Shown here one piece after another: positions 45,165 through 55,017 of a stretch of DNA of 64,000 nt. The DNA lies in the NCBI GenBank assembly GCA_947458275.1, contig CANGYR010000002.1:186001-250000 (forward strand). Reading direction: 5' to 3'. A model generated the notes under the pieces. That model saw only the letters and a list, made by a program, of their open reading frames with translations. It was not told the origin of the DNA and searched no databases. Within the stretch, counting starts at the first letter, position 1. Every line of letters begins with the position of its first letter. This DNA is from Chitinophagaceae bacterium (GTDB lineage: Bacteria; Bacteroidota; Bacteroidia; Chitinophagales; Chitinophagaceae). Made by a program: the position numbers and the translations under genes.

Positions 45165-47099
45165 ATGAGCCTACTCAAATTCATCAGTAAAATCTTTTTC
45201 ATTTCATTGATTATTCAATCTGTCTCCTTTACGTCTTACGCTCAATGGTACGACCCTGAAAAAGTAAATAAGAAAGCAAAAGCCATCTATCAATCGGCTT
45301 ATGATTTTGCTGTTGACGGAAATTATAAAGATGCCGTACAAAAGATAAATGAAGCATTGGCAATTGAGCCAAAATTTGTAGAAGCATATCTTTCGCGGGC
45401 AGCCATTCATGCTGATTTAAAAGATTACGCCTCTTCCGTAAATGATTTTGAAAAAGCTTTCAATCTTGATTCTGCATTTTGTTCTACCTATCAATTGCCC
45501 TATTCTATTTCACTGGCTGGTACGGGAGAATTTGAAAAAGCGTTGTCTGTCATCAATAACTTCATGAAAATTGAAAAACTGAATCAGCAGAGTATCAGAT
45601 CCGCCAAGTACAGAAAAGCAACGTATGAATTTGCTTTAGATTATAAACAAAAACATCCGGAAAATAATTACAATTTCACCCCTGTGAATCTGGGAACCGG
45701 CATCAACAGCAACAATCTGGAGTATTATCCTTCCCTTACAATTGACGGAAAAAAAATGATTTTTACCAGAAGAATAAAAAATGATGAAGATTTTTACGAA
45801 AGCGAACTGATCAACAATGAATGGACTGTTGCAAAGCCTGCACCTGGAAAAATTAACACCAATTTGAATGAAGGCGCACAGAACATTTCACAGGATGGCG
45901 ATTGGCTGATTTTTACGGGTTGCAACTACCCTGAAGGAGTAGGAAGCTGCGATTTGTATATTTCATATAAATTGAAAAACGGCGGATGGACGGAAGCGGA
46001 AAATTTTGGACCCATTGTGAATACAGATCAATGGGAGTCAGCCCCTTCTCTCTCTCCCGACAAAAGAGACTTGTATTTTGCCAGCAACCGATTCGGGGGC
46101 CTTGGCGGAAAAGACATCTGGGTTTCCCACAGGATGAGCAATGGTAAATGGGGAAGACCCGTCAATCTGGGGCCTTTAATAAATACTTCCAGAGATGAAA
46201 CCTGCCCTTTTATTCATGCCGACAATCAAACACTTTATTTCATCAGCAACGGACACCAGGGGTATGGCTCTTCGGATATATTTCTTTCCCGAAAACTAAA
46301 CGACAGCACCTGGAGCGCTCCTTTGAATTTAGGCTATCCCATCAATACCATTGATGATGAAGGATCGCTGATTGTAAGTTCAGACGGCAAGACGGCTTAT
46401 TATGCCAGTGACAGGCTGAATGAAGCCGCAGGCCTTGATATCTATAGCTTCCAATTGAGAGAAGATATGCGTGCGGCAAAAACGCTTTGGATAAAAGGAA
46501 AAGTATTTGATAAAAAAACATCTGTTGGACTACCTTCCACAGTAGAACTAACGGAAATAAATACACGAAGAATTATCTCCAGGCTTCAGACAGACGAGGA
46601 AGGCAATTATCTGGTCACGCTTCCCGAAGGAAAAGAATATGCTTTTAATGTAAACAGAAAAGGATATCTTTTTTATTCGGATAATTTTTCCATACCTGCC
46701 AACAGTAAAGATTCTTTCTTCACCATCAACATACCTTTACAACCTATTGAAGCCGGAGCAGCGATTGTGTTGAAAAATATATTTTTCGATAACAATAAAT
46801 TTGAAATAAGACATGAATCCCTTGACGAGCTGGACCGTCTTGTTTTACTGATGAATGAAAACCCGAAAATGACCATACAAATCAACGGACATACAGACAA
46901 TGTGGGGAATAAAGAAGCCAATAAAACATTGAGTTTAAACCGCGCCAAATCAGTCATGGGATATCTGCTTTCCAAAGGAATAAAAAAGGAAAGATTGCTT
47001 GCAAAAGGATTTGGCGACAGCACTCCTATTGCATCCAATGATACCGAACAAGGGAAAAGCCTCAACAGAAGAACGGAAATTAACATTATTTCCAACTAA
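45165..47099 (+). CDS. TPR-propeller-OmpA protein, PorE-like
   Basis: A 644-residue exported protein. Signal peptide to SYAQW; TPR repeats (about 30-150; YAVDG-type pairs such as FAVDGNYKDAVQKINEALAI). Five PD40/WD40-like propeller repeats follow (LEYYPSLTIDGKKMIFTRR, EGAQNISQDGDWLIFTG, SAPSLSPDKRDLYFASNR, CPFIHADNQTLYFISNG, GSLIVSSDGKTAYYASDR). Then comes a carboxypeptidase-regulatory-like domain (about 445-530) and an OmpA domain (NGHTDNVGNKEANKTLSLNR). This order and the five blades match PorE of the type IX secretion system, which binds peptidoglycan. There is no lipobox. Other OmpA/PD40 proteins share the architecture, so PorE is probable but not certain. Confidence 0.75.
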   Translation: MSLLKFISKIFFISLIIQSVSFTSYAQWYDPEKVNKKAKAIYQSAYDFAVDGNYKDAVQKINEALAIEPKFVEAYLSRAAIHADLKDYASSVNDFEKAFNLDSAFCSTYQLPYSISLAGTGEFEKALSVINNFMKIEKLNQQSIRSAKYRKATYEFALDYKQKHPENNYNFTPVNLGTGINSNNLEYYPSLTIDGKKMIFTRRIKNDEDFYESELINNEWTVAKPAPGKINTNLNEGAQNISQDGDWLIFTGCNYPEGVGSCDLYISYKLKNGGWTEAENFGPIVNTDQWESAPSLSPDKRDLYFASNRFGGLGGKDIWVSHRMSNGKWGRPVNLGPLINTSRDETCPFIHADNQTLYFISNGHQGYGSSDIFLSRKLNDSTWSAPLNLGYPINTIDDEGSLIVSSDGKTAYYASDRLNEAAGLDIYSFQLREDMRAAKTLWIKGKVFDKKTSVGLPSTVELTEINTRRIISRLQTDEEGNYLVTLPEGKEYAFNVNRKGYLFYSDNFSIPANSKDSFFTINIPLQPIEAGAAIVLKNIFFDNNKFEIRHESLDELDRLVLLMNENPKMTIQINGHTDNVGNKEANKTLSLNRAKSVMGYLLSKGIKKERLLAKGFGDSTPIASNDTEQGKSLNRRTEINIISN

Positions 47100-47126
47100 A
47101 AATTCGCCTATCATTGTCCTCAAAAT

Positions 47127-48227
47127 ATGGACAATGATTTACTATACCGCATAGCGCTCACAAAAGTCGCCCATATAGGGGATGTTCATGCCAGGTCGCT
47201 GATACATCGTTATGGAATCGCGGCAGACATTTTCAATGCGCCCAGACGACACCTTGAGCAGATAGAAGGCATTGGTGCTGTCAGAGCCGGATCTATAAAA
47301 AAATTCAGAGAATTCAACATTTGCGAAAAAGAGCTGGATTTCATAAACAAATACAAAATCAGTCCTTTGTTTATCACGGATGAAAAATATCCAAAAAGAC
47401 TGCACCACTGTTATGACAGTCCGGTATTGCTCTATTACAAAGGGAATGCTAATCTCAATGCCGAAAAAATCATATCGGTGGTGGGTACACGAAAACAATC
47501 TGAATATGGTAAATATCTTACTGAAAAACTCATAGAAGAATTAAAAGAATTTGGCATAACCATTGTGAGCGGTCTTGCTTACGGCATAGACACCATTGCG
47601 CACAAATCAGCTTTGAAAGCGAAACTGCCCACCATTGCCGTGCTGGCGCACGGCCTCGATACCATCTATCCGGCAAGCAATACAGTTCTGGCTAAATCCA
47701 TCATTGAAAACGGAGGACTGCTGACCGATTTCACCAGCGGCACTAAGCCCGATAAACAAAATTTCCCAAAAAGAAACAGAATAACTGCCGGTATTTGTGA
47801 TGCCCTGGTGGTAATAGAATCCGGAATATCCGGAGGGTCGCTCATAACGGCTGAGCTGGCAAACGGATACAACAGGGATGTTTTTGCACTTCCGGGAAAA
47901 ACCACAGACTCAAAAAGTGAAGGATGCAACATGTTGATTAAAAAAAATAAAGCGGCGATGATTACCTGTACTCAGGATATTCTGGAAACCATGAGCTGGA
48001 ATAAAAACGACTCCGCGGTGAAATCAAGTCAAAGATTATTGTTTACAGAGCTCAATGAAAATGAGAAGAAAATTGTTGAACTATTTTCCGTTGGAACAAC
48101 TATACATATTGATGAAATACATTTGAAAAGCGGATTGCCCGGATCAGCCATCGCATCGGCATTGCTTTCCCTGGAAATGAATGCCATTATCCGCTCTATG
48201 CCGGGCAAATTGTACAAACTCAACTAG
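47127..48227 (+). CDS. dprA: DNA-processing protein DprA
   Basis: A 366-residue DprA/Smf, which protects incoming single-stranded DNA and loads RecA during natural transformation. The N-terminal SAM/HhH-like part has QIEGIGAVRAG. The Rossmann core shows VVGTRKQSEYG, SGLAYGIDTIAHKSAL, GLDTIYPASN, FPKRNRITAG and GISGGSLITAELA. A C-terminal winged-helix (DML1-like) domain ends MPGKLYKLN. Length is normal. It follows the PorE-like gene by 27 bases on the same strand. Confidence 0.96.
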   Translation: MDNDLLYRIALTKVAHIGDVHARSLIHRYGIAADIFNAPRRHLEQIEGIGAVRAGSIKKFREFNICEKELDFINKYKISPLFITDEKYPKRLHHCYDSPVLLYYKGNANLNAEKIISVVGTRKQSEYGKYLTEKLIEELKEFGITIVSGLAYGIDTIAHKSALKAKLPTIAVLAHGLDTIYPASNTVLAKSIIENGGLLTDFTSGTKPDKQNFPKRNRITAGICDALVVIESGISGGSLITAELANGYNRDVFALPGKTTDSKSEGCNMLIKKNKAAMITCTQDILETMSWNKNDSAVKSSQRLLFTELNENEKKIVELFSVGTTIHIDEIHLKSGLPGSAIASALLSLEMNAIIRSMPGKLYKLN

Positions 48228-48293
48228 AATATAATTAAGTAAAATTTAGTAGTTGACTTACGTCACTCAATTTTATGATTTAAAAAATCAGCT

Positions 48294-48301
48294 TATCTTT
48301 G
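48294..48301 (+). promoter_or_regulatory. putative -7 box immediately upstream of guaB
   Basis: TATCTTTG matches TAnnTTTG and ends three bases before the guaB ATG at 48305. If used, transcription would start at or near the start codon (see findings). No TTG at the -33 position. Confidence 0.4.
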
Positions 48302-48304
48302 CCT

Positions 48305-49798
48305 ATGGCAACTAAAAATACCCCTCAAAAAGCGGCAGCTTCCCAAAAAATTATATCAAAAGGTCTGACATTTGATGATGTACTTCTGGTACCTTCATAC
48401 TCTGAGATTCTGCCAAGAGATGTAGATATTTCTACCCAATTGACTCAACATATCCGGCTGAACATTCCTATGTTGAGTGCGGCGATGGATACGGTTACCG
48501 AGGCCTCTTTGGCCATTGCTTTGGCAAGAGAAGGCGGGCTGGGAATTTTACATAAAAACATGAGCGTACAGCAGCAATCTGAACAGGTGCGAAAAGTAAA
48601 AAGAAGCGAAAGTGGGCTGATTATAGATCCTATCACCCTTCATCCAGATGCAACAATCGGTGAGGCGCTGGCGTTGATGAAAGAAAATAAAATCGGTGGT
48701 ATTCCTATTGTCAACAAAGAAAAAAAACTTGTCGGCATACTAACCAATAGAGACCTGAGATTTGAAACCAATCTCAAAAATAAAGTCAGTACGGTAATGA
48801 CTACTGAAAATTTAATTACGGCACCTGAAGGTACAGACCTCAAGAAAGCAGAATTGATTTTCAAAAAAAATAAAGTTGAAAAACTTCCTGTGGTAGACAA
48901 GAATGGCAAACTAACAGGGTTGGTAACTTTTGGTGACATACTCAAACTGAAAAGCCATCCTCATTCGGTAAAAGATGGTTACGGCAGATTGCTGGTTGGT
49001 GCCGGAATAGGCATAACGGGCGACATATATGAACGTGTGGAAGCGGTACATAGTGTTGGAGTAGATATAATTTGTCTTGACAGCGCACACGGTCATACCA
49101 AAGGGGTGATTGATGCTTTGAAAAAAATAAAGAAGCTATATAAAAATCTTCCTGTTATTGCAGGGAATATTGCAACGGCTGCCGGGGCGAAAGCACTGGC
49201 GGATGCGGGCGCGGATGCTGTGAAAGTAGGAATTGGTCCCGGGTCTATCTGCACAACCAGGATAGTTGCCGGTACGGGCGTTCCTCAAATAACTGCAGTC
49301 ATGGAAGTGTCAAAAGCGCTTAAGAATAAAAATATAGGAATCATTAGCGACGGCGGCATAAGATATACCGGGGATATGGTGAAAGCACTTGCAGCGGGCG
49401 CTTCCTGCGTGATGATGGGAAATGTCTTCGCAGGTACGGAAGAAAGTCCGGGTGAAACCATCATTTATGAAGGGAGAAAATTCAAACAATACCGCGGGAT
49501 GGGATCTCTCGGTGCAATGGCACAGGGCAGCAGTGACAGATATTTTCAGGATGTGGAAGCCGACATCAAAAAATTTGTCCCCGAAGGTATTGAAGGACGT
49601 GTGGCATTCAAAGGGCATCTCAAAGAAGTGGTACACCAATACACAGGAGGTCTGAGAGCAGGCATGGGATATTGCGGCGCTTCAAATATCAAAGCGCTTC
49701 AAAAAGCGGAGTTTGTTCAAATCACCCATGCGGGGATAAGAGAAAGTCATGCGCACGATATTTTCATTACCAAAGAAGCTCCAAATTACAGCAGATAA
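48305..49798 (+). CDS. guaB: IMP dehydrogenase
   Basis: A 497-residue enzyme oxidising IMP to XMP, the first committed step of GMP synthesis. [19 protein letters not shown] is at residues 20-38, a CBS pair at about 105-215 ([34 protein letters not shown]) and the catalytic Cys316 in [10 protein letters not shown]. The flap follows with [14 protein letters not shown] and [14 protein letters not shown]. The ATG at 48305 is preferred to an in-frame TTG six bases upstream. It is followed 27 bases later by a DUF4105 gene. Confidence 0.97.
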   Translation: MATKNTPQKAAASQKIISKGLTFDDVLLVPSYSEILPRDVDISTQLTQHIRLNIPMLSAAMDTVTEASLAIALAREGGLGILHKNMSVQQQSEQVRKVKRSESGLIIDPITLHPDATIGEALALMKENKIGGIPIVNKEKKLVGILTNRDLRFETNLKNKVSTVMTTENLITAPEGTDLKKAELIFKKNKVEKLPVVDKNGKLTGLVTFGDILKLKSHPHSVKDGYGRLLVGAGIGITGDIYERVEAVHSVGVDIICLDSAHGHTKGVIDALKKIKKLYKNLPVIAGNIATAAGAKALADAGADAVKVGIGPGSICTTRIVAGTGVPQITAVMEVSKALKNKNIGIISDGGIRYTGDMVKALAAGASCVMMGNVFAGTEESPGETIIYEGRKFKQYRGMGSLGAMAQGSSDRYFQDVEADIKKFVPEGIEGRVAFKGHLKEVVHQYTGGLRAGMGYCGASNIKALQKAEFVQITHAGIRESHAHDIFITKEAPNYSR

Positions 49799-49825
49799 AC
49801 GATTGTGTTGTACAATAACACAAAA

Positions 49826-50977
49826 ATGAAAAAAAACGGGATTATATTTCTTTTCATCTTATTGACCGGAATTGTCTCTCAGCAAAAAATATTGGCGCAA
49901 GACAGCTCCAAGCTTCGCGTTTCATTACTTACCTGTACCCCAGGAGAAGAGTTATATTCCATTTTTGGTCACAGTGCCATCAGAATCACCGACAGCATCA
50001 ATCAAACTGATTATGTTTTTAACTACGGCACATTTGATTTTAATGATGAAGCTTTCTATCTGAAGTTCATCAAAGGAAAATTATTGTATTATGTAAGCAT
50101 TGAATACTTCGATGATTTTCTCTACAATTATCAGCAAATGGGCAGAGGAATAACGGAACAAGTACTCAACTTATCTCCCGAAGAAAAAATCTCCATTACA
50201 AAAGCACTGTTTGAAAACGCAAAAGAAGAAAATAGATACTACAAATACGATTTCTTTCTTGACAATTGCACCACGCGCCTGAGAGATATCATTGCAAAAA
50301 ATAAAATCCCTCATCCCAAGTTCCCAGCTGCAATGTCTGTCAATACAAGATTCAGGGAAGCCATTCATGTCTATCTGGACAAGGGCGGACAACAATGGAG
50401 CAAACTGGGTATAGATATTTTACTGGGTTTGCCTACAGACAAAATTATGACTGTATATGAGCAGCAGTTTTTACCCAACAATCTGATGGCTGCGCTTGAT
50501 AAAAACAGTAATGTAAAAATGGTCAGCTTAAAAGATAATCTCTACATCGCAGATAATAAAAAGGAAACAAGCTTTTATCTATCACCCTTTATTTTTTTTA
50601 GCGCACTTTTTATTTTTATAAGTATTCTAAGCTTTTCAAATAATGTTCGAATAGAAAACGGTTTGAAAATTTTCGATGGAATGCTGTTTTTTTCTACCGG
50701 TTTACTGGGAATTATCCTTGTCCTAATGTGGACGGCCACAGACCACACTATGACCAAAAATAACTTCAATCTTTTATGGGCATTGCCTAGTCATATTTTA
50801 GTCGCATTTAGTTTGAAAAGCAAAAGTCTTCTTCAAAAAAGATACCTACTCTTTACTTTACTGCTTTCCTCATTACTGCTTATTTCATGGGCATTTCTTC
50901 CTCAGTCGCTGAACAATGCGCTTATTCCGGTTGTTTTGATAATTATTGTCAGATCTTTCAAAAGATATTTTGAATAA
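49826..50977 (+). CDS. DUF4105 membrane protein
   Basis: A 383-residue protein. The ATG at 49826 gives a signal or anchor segment (MKKNGIIFLFILLTGIV). The DUF4105 domain covers about residues 30-190: GEELYSIFGHSAIRITD, FNYGTFDFNDEAFYLKFIKG, and YKYDFFLDNCTTRLRDI with the GHSAIR histidine and the NC-TR pair, a lay-out like papain-fold amidases/phospholipases. Four or five TM segments fill the C-terminal 130 residues. The catalytic idea is inference. It sits between guaB and an alpha/beta-hydrolase gene. Confidence 0.8.
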   Translation: MKKNGIIFLFILLTGIVSQQKILAQDSSKLRVSLLTCTPGEELYSIFGHSAIRITDSINQTDYVFNYGTFDFNDEAFYLKFIKGKLLYYVSIEYFDDFLYNYQQMGRGITEQVLNLSPEEKISITKALFENAKEENRYYKYDFFLDNCTTRLRDIIAKNKIPHPKFPAAMSVNTRFREAIHVYLDKGGQQWSKLGIDILLGLPTDKIMTVYEQQFLPNNLMAALDKNSNVKMVSLKDNLYIADNKKETSFYLSPFIFFSALFIFISILSFSNNVRIENGLKIFDGMLFFSTGLLGIILVLMWTATDHTMTKNNFNLLWALPSHILVAFSLKSKSLLQKRYLLFTLLLSSLLLISWAFLPQSLNNALIPVVLIIIVRSFKRYFE

Positions 50978-51001
50978 TTTCTACAATATCTTTTTACAAA
51001 A

Positions 51002-51823
51002 ATGAAGCATAAAGAAATTTCATACAAGGGAACATCTATTTATTATAAAATATCCGGAGATGGCTTGCCGGTTTTTTTGATACATGGCTTTGGAGAAGAC
51101 GGACAAATTTGGGATATGCAAACTGAATCCTTATCCGGACAATTTCAAATAATCATTCCTGACATCCCTGGTTCAGGAAAATCAACTTCACTGATTGGAA
51201 ATAAAATTGAAATTGATGATTATGCGGATTGCATTAAAGCAATTGCATCAGAAGAAAAAATAACAGACTTTGTCATGATAGGGCATAGTATGGGCGGATA
51301 TATCAGCCTTGCCTATCTGAATAAATATCCGAATGATTTAGCTGGCATAGGCTTATTTCACTCGACTGCCTATCCGGATGATGAACAAAAAATTGAAACC
51401 AGAAAAAAAGCAATTCAGTTTATTGAATCCAACGGCAGCATTGCTTTCTTAAAAACATCCATTCCCGGCCTTTTTTATAATCCGGAATTAAACAAACAAC
51501 ATATTAATCCACTCATAGAAAGGAGTACTGTTTTTTCAAAAGAGCAATTGATACAATATTATGAGGCGATGATAAGAAGGCCGGACCGGACGTCCATTCT
51601 TAAAAAAGCGAAAATCCCAGTATTGATTGTTGCAGGAACGCATGATATTGCCATAAGCAAAGAGGCGATGCTGCAACAAGCCGGCATGCCGGATGTATGT
51701 CATTTTTTTATGCTAAAAAATTCCGGACATATGGGAATGCTTGAGGAAACCCATTATTCCAATGAAATTTTGGGAAAGTTTTTGCAGTCATTCATTCTGA
51801 AACGGAAACATGCTCGTAATTAA
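51002..51823 (+). CDS. alpha/beta-fold hydrolase
   Basis: A 273-residue soluble alpha/beta hydrolase. HGFGEDGQIWD carries the oxyanion HG motif; the nucleophile elbow is GHSMGG. A late Asp lies in AGTHDIAIS and the catalytic His in NSGHMGMLE. No signal peptide. It resembles small esterases and C-C hydrolases; the substrate is not predictable. It lies 24 bases after the DUF4105 gene and 16 bases before a T9SS cargo gene, so the three may be cotranscribed. Confidence 0.85.
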   Translation: MKHKEISYKGTSIYYKISGDGLPVFLIHGFGEDGQIWDMQTESLSGQFQIIIPDIPGSGKSTSLIGNKIEIDDYADCIKAIASEEKITDFVMIGHSMGGYISLAYLNKYPNDLAGIGLFHSTAYPDDEQKIETRKKAIQFIESNGSIAFLKTSIPGLFYNPELNKQHINPLIERSTVFSKEQLIQYYEAMIRRPDRTSILKKAKIPVLIVAGTHDIAISKEAMLQQAGMPDVCHFFMLKNSGHMGMLEETHYSNEILGKFLQSFILKRKHARN

Positions 51824-51839
51824 TTGTTAATTTGCATTT

Positions 51840-54473
51840 GTGAAAAAGTTTTTGATTACCATATTTTTCTTTTTTGCATACTTTTTCACTTATGCAAAAC
51901 ACATTTCCGGAGGTGAGATGTTTTATGATTTAATATCAAGTACTTCTACCACAAAGACCTACCGGGTTACTTTAATTTTATTCAGAGATGAAAGCTGCTT
52001 TCAGTGTGCAGACATGCCTTCAGTTGTAAGAATCGGCATTTATAATAATGACAATAACAGTCCCTATGGTGGGACTGGCACACTTCCCACCATTGATGTA
52101 AATCTGCTTAAAGTTGAAACGCTTCCCATTGTGAATGTTCCTTTGTGCATTAACAATCAACCTTTTTTGAAATATACTGCAGGATACTACTCTTTTGTGG
52201 TTACTTTAAATAATAACAATAAAGGATATACTGCCGCTTATCAAACTTGTTGCAGAATAGACAATATAAATAATATTGACAATGGTATAAATGGAGCCGG
52301 CGCTACTTACTCCAGTGTCATTCCCGGTTTAAGTTCGTTGGATGCCAGCGAACAGGACAATGCTCCCAGATTTGAAAAAGGTATTTCAATTGTGTGTTTC
52401 AACAAAAACTTTATACTTGATTTCAGCGCTACCGATCCCGATGCCGACCAGTTGGTTTACAGCATGTGTGACGCATACAATGGAGGAGCTGCGCAAGATG
52501 CCTCCAATATTACACCCAGCACCCCTCCCTATGGTTCGGTAGACTATCTCATAGGATTCAGCGGGACAAAACCTTTAGGTATTAAAGCAGATATCAATCA
52601 GCAAACGGGCATCATTTCAGGAATTGCACCAAATGCCGGCAAATACGTTATTTCGGTTTGTGTAGATTCTTATAGAAACGGAAAATACATTGCCACCCAT
52701 CGGAAAGATTTTATCATCACTGTTGCAGCCTGCGATTTTGCCAGTGCTGATTTGCTTCCTGAATACATCACCTGTGACGGCTATACTTTTGATTTTAAAA
52801 ACAGAAGTAATTCTCCTCTGAATCAGTCTTTTTATTGGGAGTTTGGAGATCCGGGATCAGGCATCAATAATACATCTACCGATCCGGCACCAACTCATAC
52901 ATTTTCTGCACCAGGTGATTATACAATTACATTTATAGTTAATAAAGGAACATCTTGCGAGTCTTCTACAACTACACTAATTAAAGTTTATCCTGATTTT
53001 CGTGCTGATTTTATTGACAATACTCCAAGATGTAAAGATGTTGTTGTAAGTTTTACCGATAAATCTGTACATAATTTTGGTACAGTCAATTCATGGAAAT
53101 GGAATTTTGGAGTTTTGAATTCAACTTCAGACACGAGCACACTTAAAAACCCGAGCTACACTTTTTCTTCTCCGGGCACCTATGATGTAACGCTGATTAC
53201 CGGAAGCAACCGAGGTTGCTTTGACACTACCACCAAAAAAATAACAATTGTTGATAAACCAACGCTAACACTTCTTACAAAAGACACTTTGATTTGCTTT
53301 AAAGATAATATCCAACTGAATGCAACATCTTCTGCTCCGGGTAATGCAAGCTGGTTACCCTTATATAACATTACCAATCCTAACAGCTTTAATCCAATTG
53401 TAAATCCTCAGGTTGATACTACCTACTATATCAACATGCAAGATGCGTTTGGTTGTACAAATAAAGATTCGATAAAAGTTCGGGTAATCAATTCAATCTT
53501 TGTTAATACCATAAATGATACCACTATTTGTAAAACAGATCCTTTGATTTTGACCACTTCGAGCAATGGGCTCAAATATAGCTGGGCTGCCAACCCTACC
53601 CTGAGTGATATTAATATAAAAAGTCCCACAGCAACACCTGTTTTACCATCAACCACTTATAGTGTAACAGCAAGTGTAGGCAGTTGTTCTGCAACTACCT
53701 CCGTTAAAATAAACACTATCCCCTATCCAAATGCAAGTGCAGGAAAAGATACCAGTATTTGTCTTGGAGGATCTGCAATACTATCTTCATCCGGAGGAAG
53801 TGCATATAGTTGGACTCCCATAAAATTTTTGGACAATCCTAATATCCCTAATCCGGTTGCTGTTAATCCATCAACAGGAATTATAGATTATATCGTTAGC
53901 GTAACTGATGTGTTAGGCTGCCCCAAACCTTCTTTTGACACAATGAGAGTTACTGTTGAAGAAGTAGTTGCCAATGCAGGCCCAAGAGATACGGCAGTAG
54001 TTGAAGGCCAGCCGTTGCAACTAAATGCCACCGGCGGTTCTATTTATGAGTGGACTCCTGCAACATGGCTGAACAATCCCAATAAATCGAATCCTATTTC
54101 AAATCCCAAAAATGACATTGAATATATTGTCAAAGTGAGCAACAGTTCAGGGTGCGTTGACACCGACACCATCTCAGTGAAATATTACAAAGTATTACCC
54201 GACTTGTACATGCCCAATGCTTTTAGTCCCAATGGAGATGGCATAAATGACATTATCAGACCAATTGCATTAGGAGTAAAATCCATTGAAATATTTAATA
54301 TCTACAATAGGTGGGGACAACTGGTGTTTTCCACTTCACAATTAGGAAAAGGATGGAACGGTTTTTTCAAAGGCAATAAACAAGAGACCGGAACGTATGT
54401 GTGGTATGCTAAAGGCACAGACTATACGAATCGAAGAATTGAAAAAAAGGGCACCTTAATTCTTATTCACTAG
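51840..54473 (+). CDS. PKD-containing T9SS cargo protein (type B sorting domain)
   Basis: An 877-residue secreted protein starting at GTG (51840). The signal peptide is FLITIFFFFAYFFTYAKH. An N-terminal region typical of Chitinophagaceae surface proteins (HISGGEMFYDLIS, CCRIDNINN) is followed by a cadherin-like segment (SATDPDADQLVYSM), two PKD domains (FYWEFGDPGSGIN, WKWNFGVLN) and several Ig-like repeats with paired cysteines. The C-terminal type B domain begins YMPNAFSPNGDGINDIIRP and ends KKGTLILIH. It is probably an adhesin or surface structural protein exported by the T9SS. SprA, the T9SS translocon, is encoded just downstream on the opposite strand. Confidence 0.88.
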   Translation: MKKFLITIFFFFAYFFTYAKHISGGEMFYDLISSTSTTKTYRVTLILFRDESCFQCADMPSVVRIGIYNNDNNSPYGGTGTLPTIDVNLLKVETLPIVNVPLCINNQPFLKYTAGYYSFVVTLNNNNKGYTAAYQTCCRIDNINNIDNGINGAGATYSSVIPGLSSLDASEQDNAPRFEKGISIVCFNKNFILDFSATDPDADQLVYSMCDAYNGGAAQDASNITPSTPPYGSVDYLIGFSGTKPLGIKADINQQTGIISGIAPNAGKYVISVCVDSYRNGKYIATHRKDFIITVAACDFASADLLPEYITCDGYTFDFKNRSNSPLNQSFYWEFGDPGSGINNTSTDPAPTHTFSAPGDYTITFIVNKGTSCESSTTTLIKVYPDFRADFIDNTPRCKDVVVSFTDKSVHNFGTVNSWKWNFGVLNSTSDTSTLKNPSYTFSSPGTYDVTLITGSNRGCFDTTTKKITIVDKPTLTLLTKDTLICFKDNIQLNATSSAPGNASWLPLYNITNPNSFNPIVNPQVDTTYYINMQDAFGCTNKDSIKVRVINSIFVNTINDTTICKTDPLILTTSSNGLKYSWAANPTLSDINIKSPTATPVLPSTTYSVTASVGSCSATTSVKINTIPYPNASAGKDTSICLGGSAILSSSGGSAYSWTPIKFLDNPNIPNPVAVNPSTGIIDYIVSVTDVLGCPKPSFDTMRVTVEEVVANAGPRDTAVVEGQPLQLNATGGSIYEWTPATWLNNPNKSNPISNPKNDIEYIVKVSNSSGCVDTDTISVKYYKVLPDLYMPNAFSPNGDGINDIIRPIALGVKSIEIFNIYNRWGQLVFSTSQLGKGWNGFFKGNKQETGTYVWYAKGTDYTNRRIEKKGTLILIH

Positions 54474-54532
54474 AGCAATACATTTTCATAAGCAGCGTTA
54501 ATTTAAAGAATATACGTTTAAACACAATACCT

Positions 54533-55012
54533 ATGGGCATAATACAGAAACTATTTTCGGTTTTATTAATAATCACTTGTAGTTTCAATAAATTATTTTC
54601 TCAGGATGTTATAAGACAAAAGCCCTGTAACAATCCTATTATCTCCGCTCAGGCCGACAGCATAAAAGAGTTGTACGCCAAACAGGGATTTGCTGTGGTG
54701 AGAGAGTCCTCTGTAAGTATGGAGAGCGAATATGAAGTACCTGTAATTTTACCGCTCGCAGAAGGTTCATGGTATCAATTTGTTTTTATCGGTGATATCA
54801 GTTCCAAACTTTATGAAGTGAGAATGTATGACTGGAGTGAAAAGCAGGTTGTATATCAGAAAAAGACCCGTGGAGACCAGGATGCCAATATTATCAACTT
54901 TTCCTACATACCACCTTCCAGCGAACATTATATGATCAAACCGCTGCAGGTGAACAAAATGAAAAAAGACGAGCTCTGCGGATATGTGATTTTAATGAAA
55001 AAGATGAAATGA
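54533..55012 (+). CDS. exported protein of unknown function beside sprA
   Basis: A 159-residue exported protein: signal peptide FSVLLIITCSFNKLFSQ, then a beta-rich domain with PVILPLAEGSWYQFVFIG, SSKLYEVRMYDWSEKQVVY and a basic LMKKMK end. No named family was recognised. It follows the PKD cargo gene by 59 bases and ends five bases before the sprA stop on the other strand. The tight convergence and the predicted periplasmic location make a T9SS link possible but unproven. Confidence 0.65.
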   Translation: MGIIQKLFSVLLIITCSFNKLFSQDVIRQKPCNNPIISAQADSIKELYAKQGFAVVRESSVSMESEYEVPVILPLAEGSWYQFVFIGDISSKLYEVRMYDWSEKQVVYQKKTRGDQDANIINFSYIPPSSEHYMIKPLQVNKMKKDELCGYVILMKKMK

Positions 55013-55017
55013 TTAAT

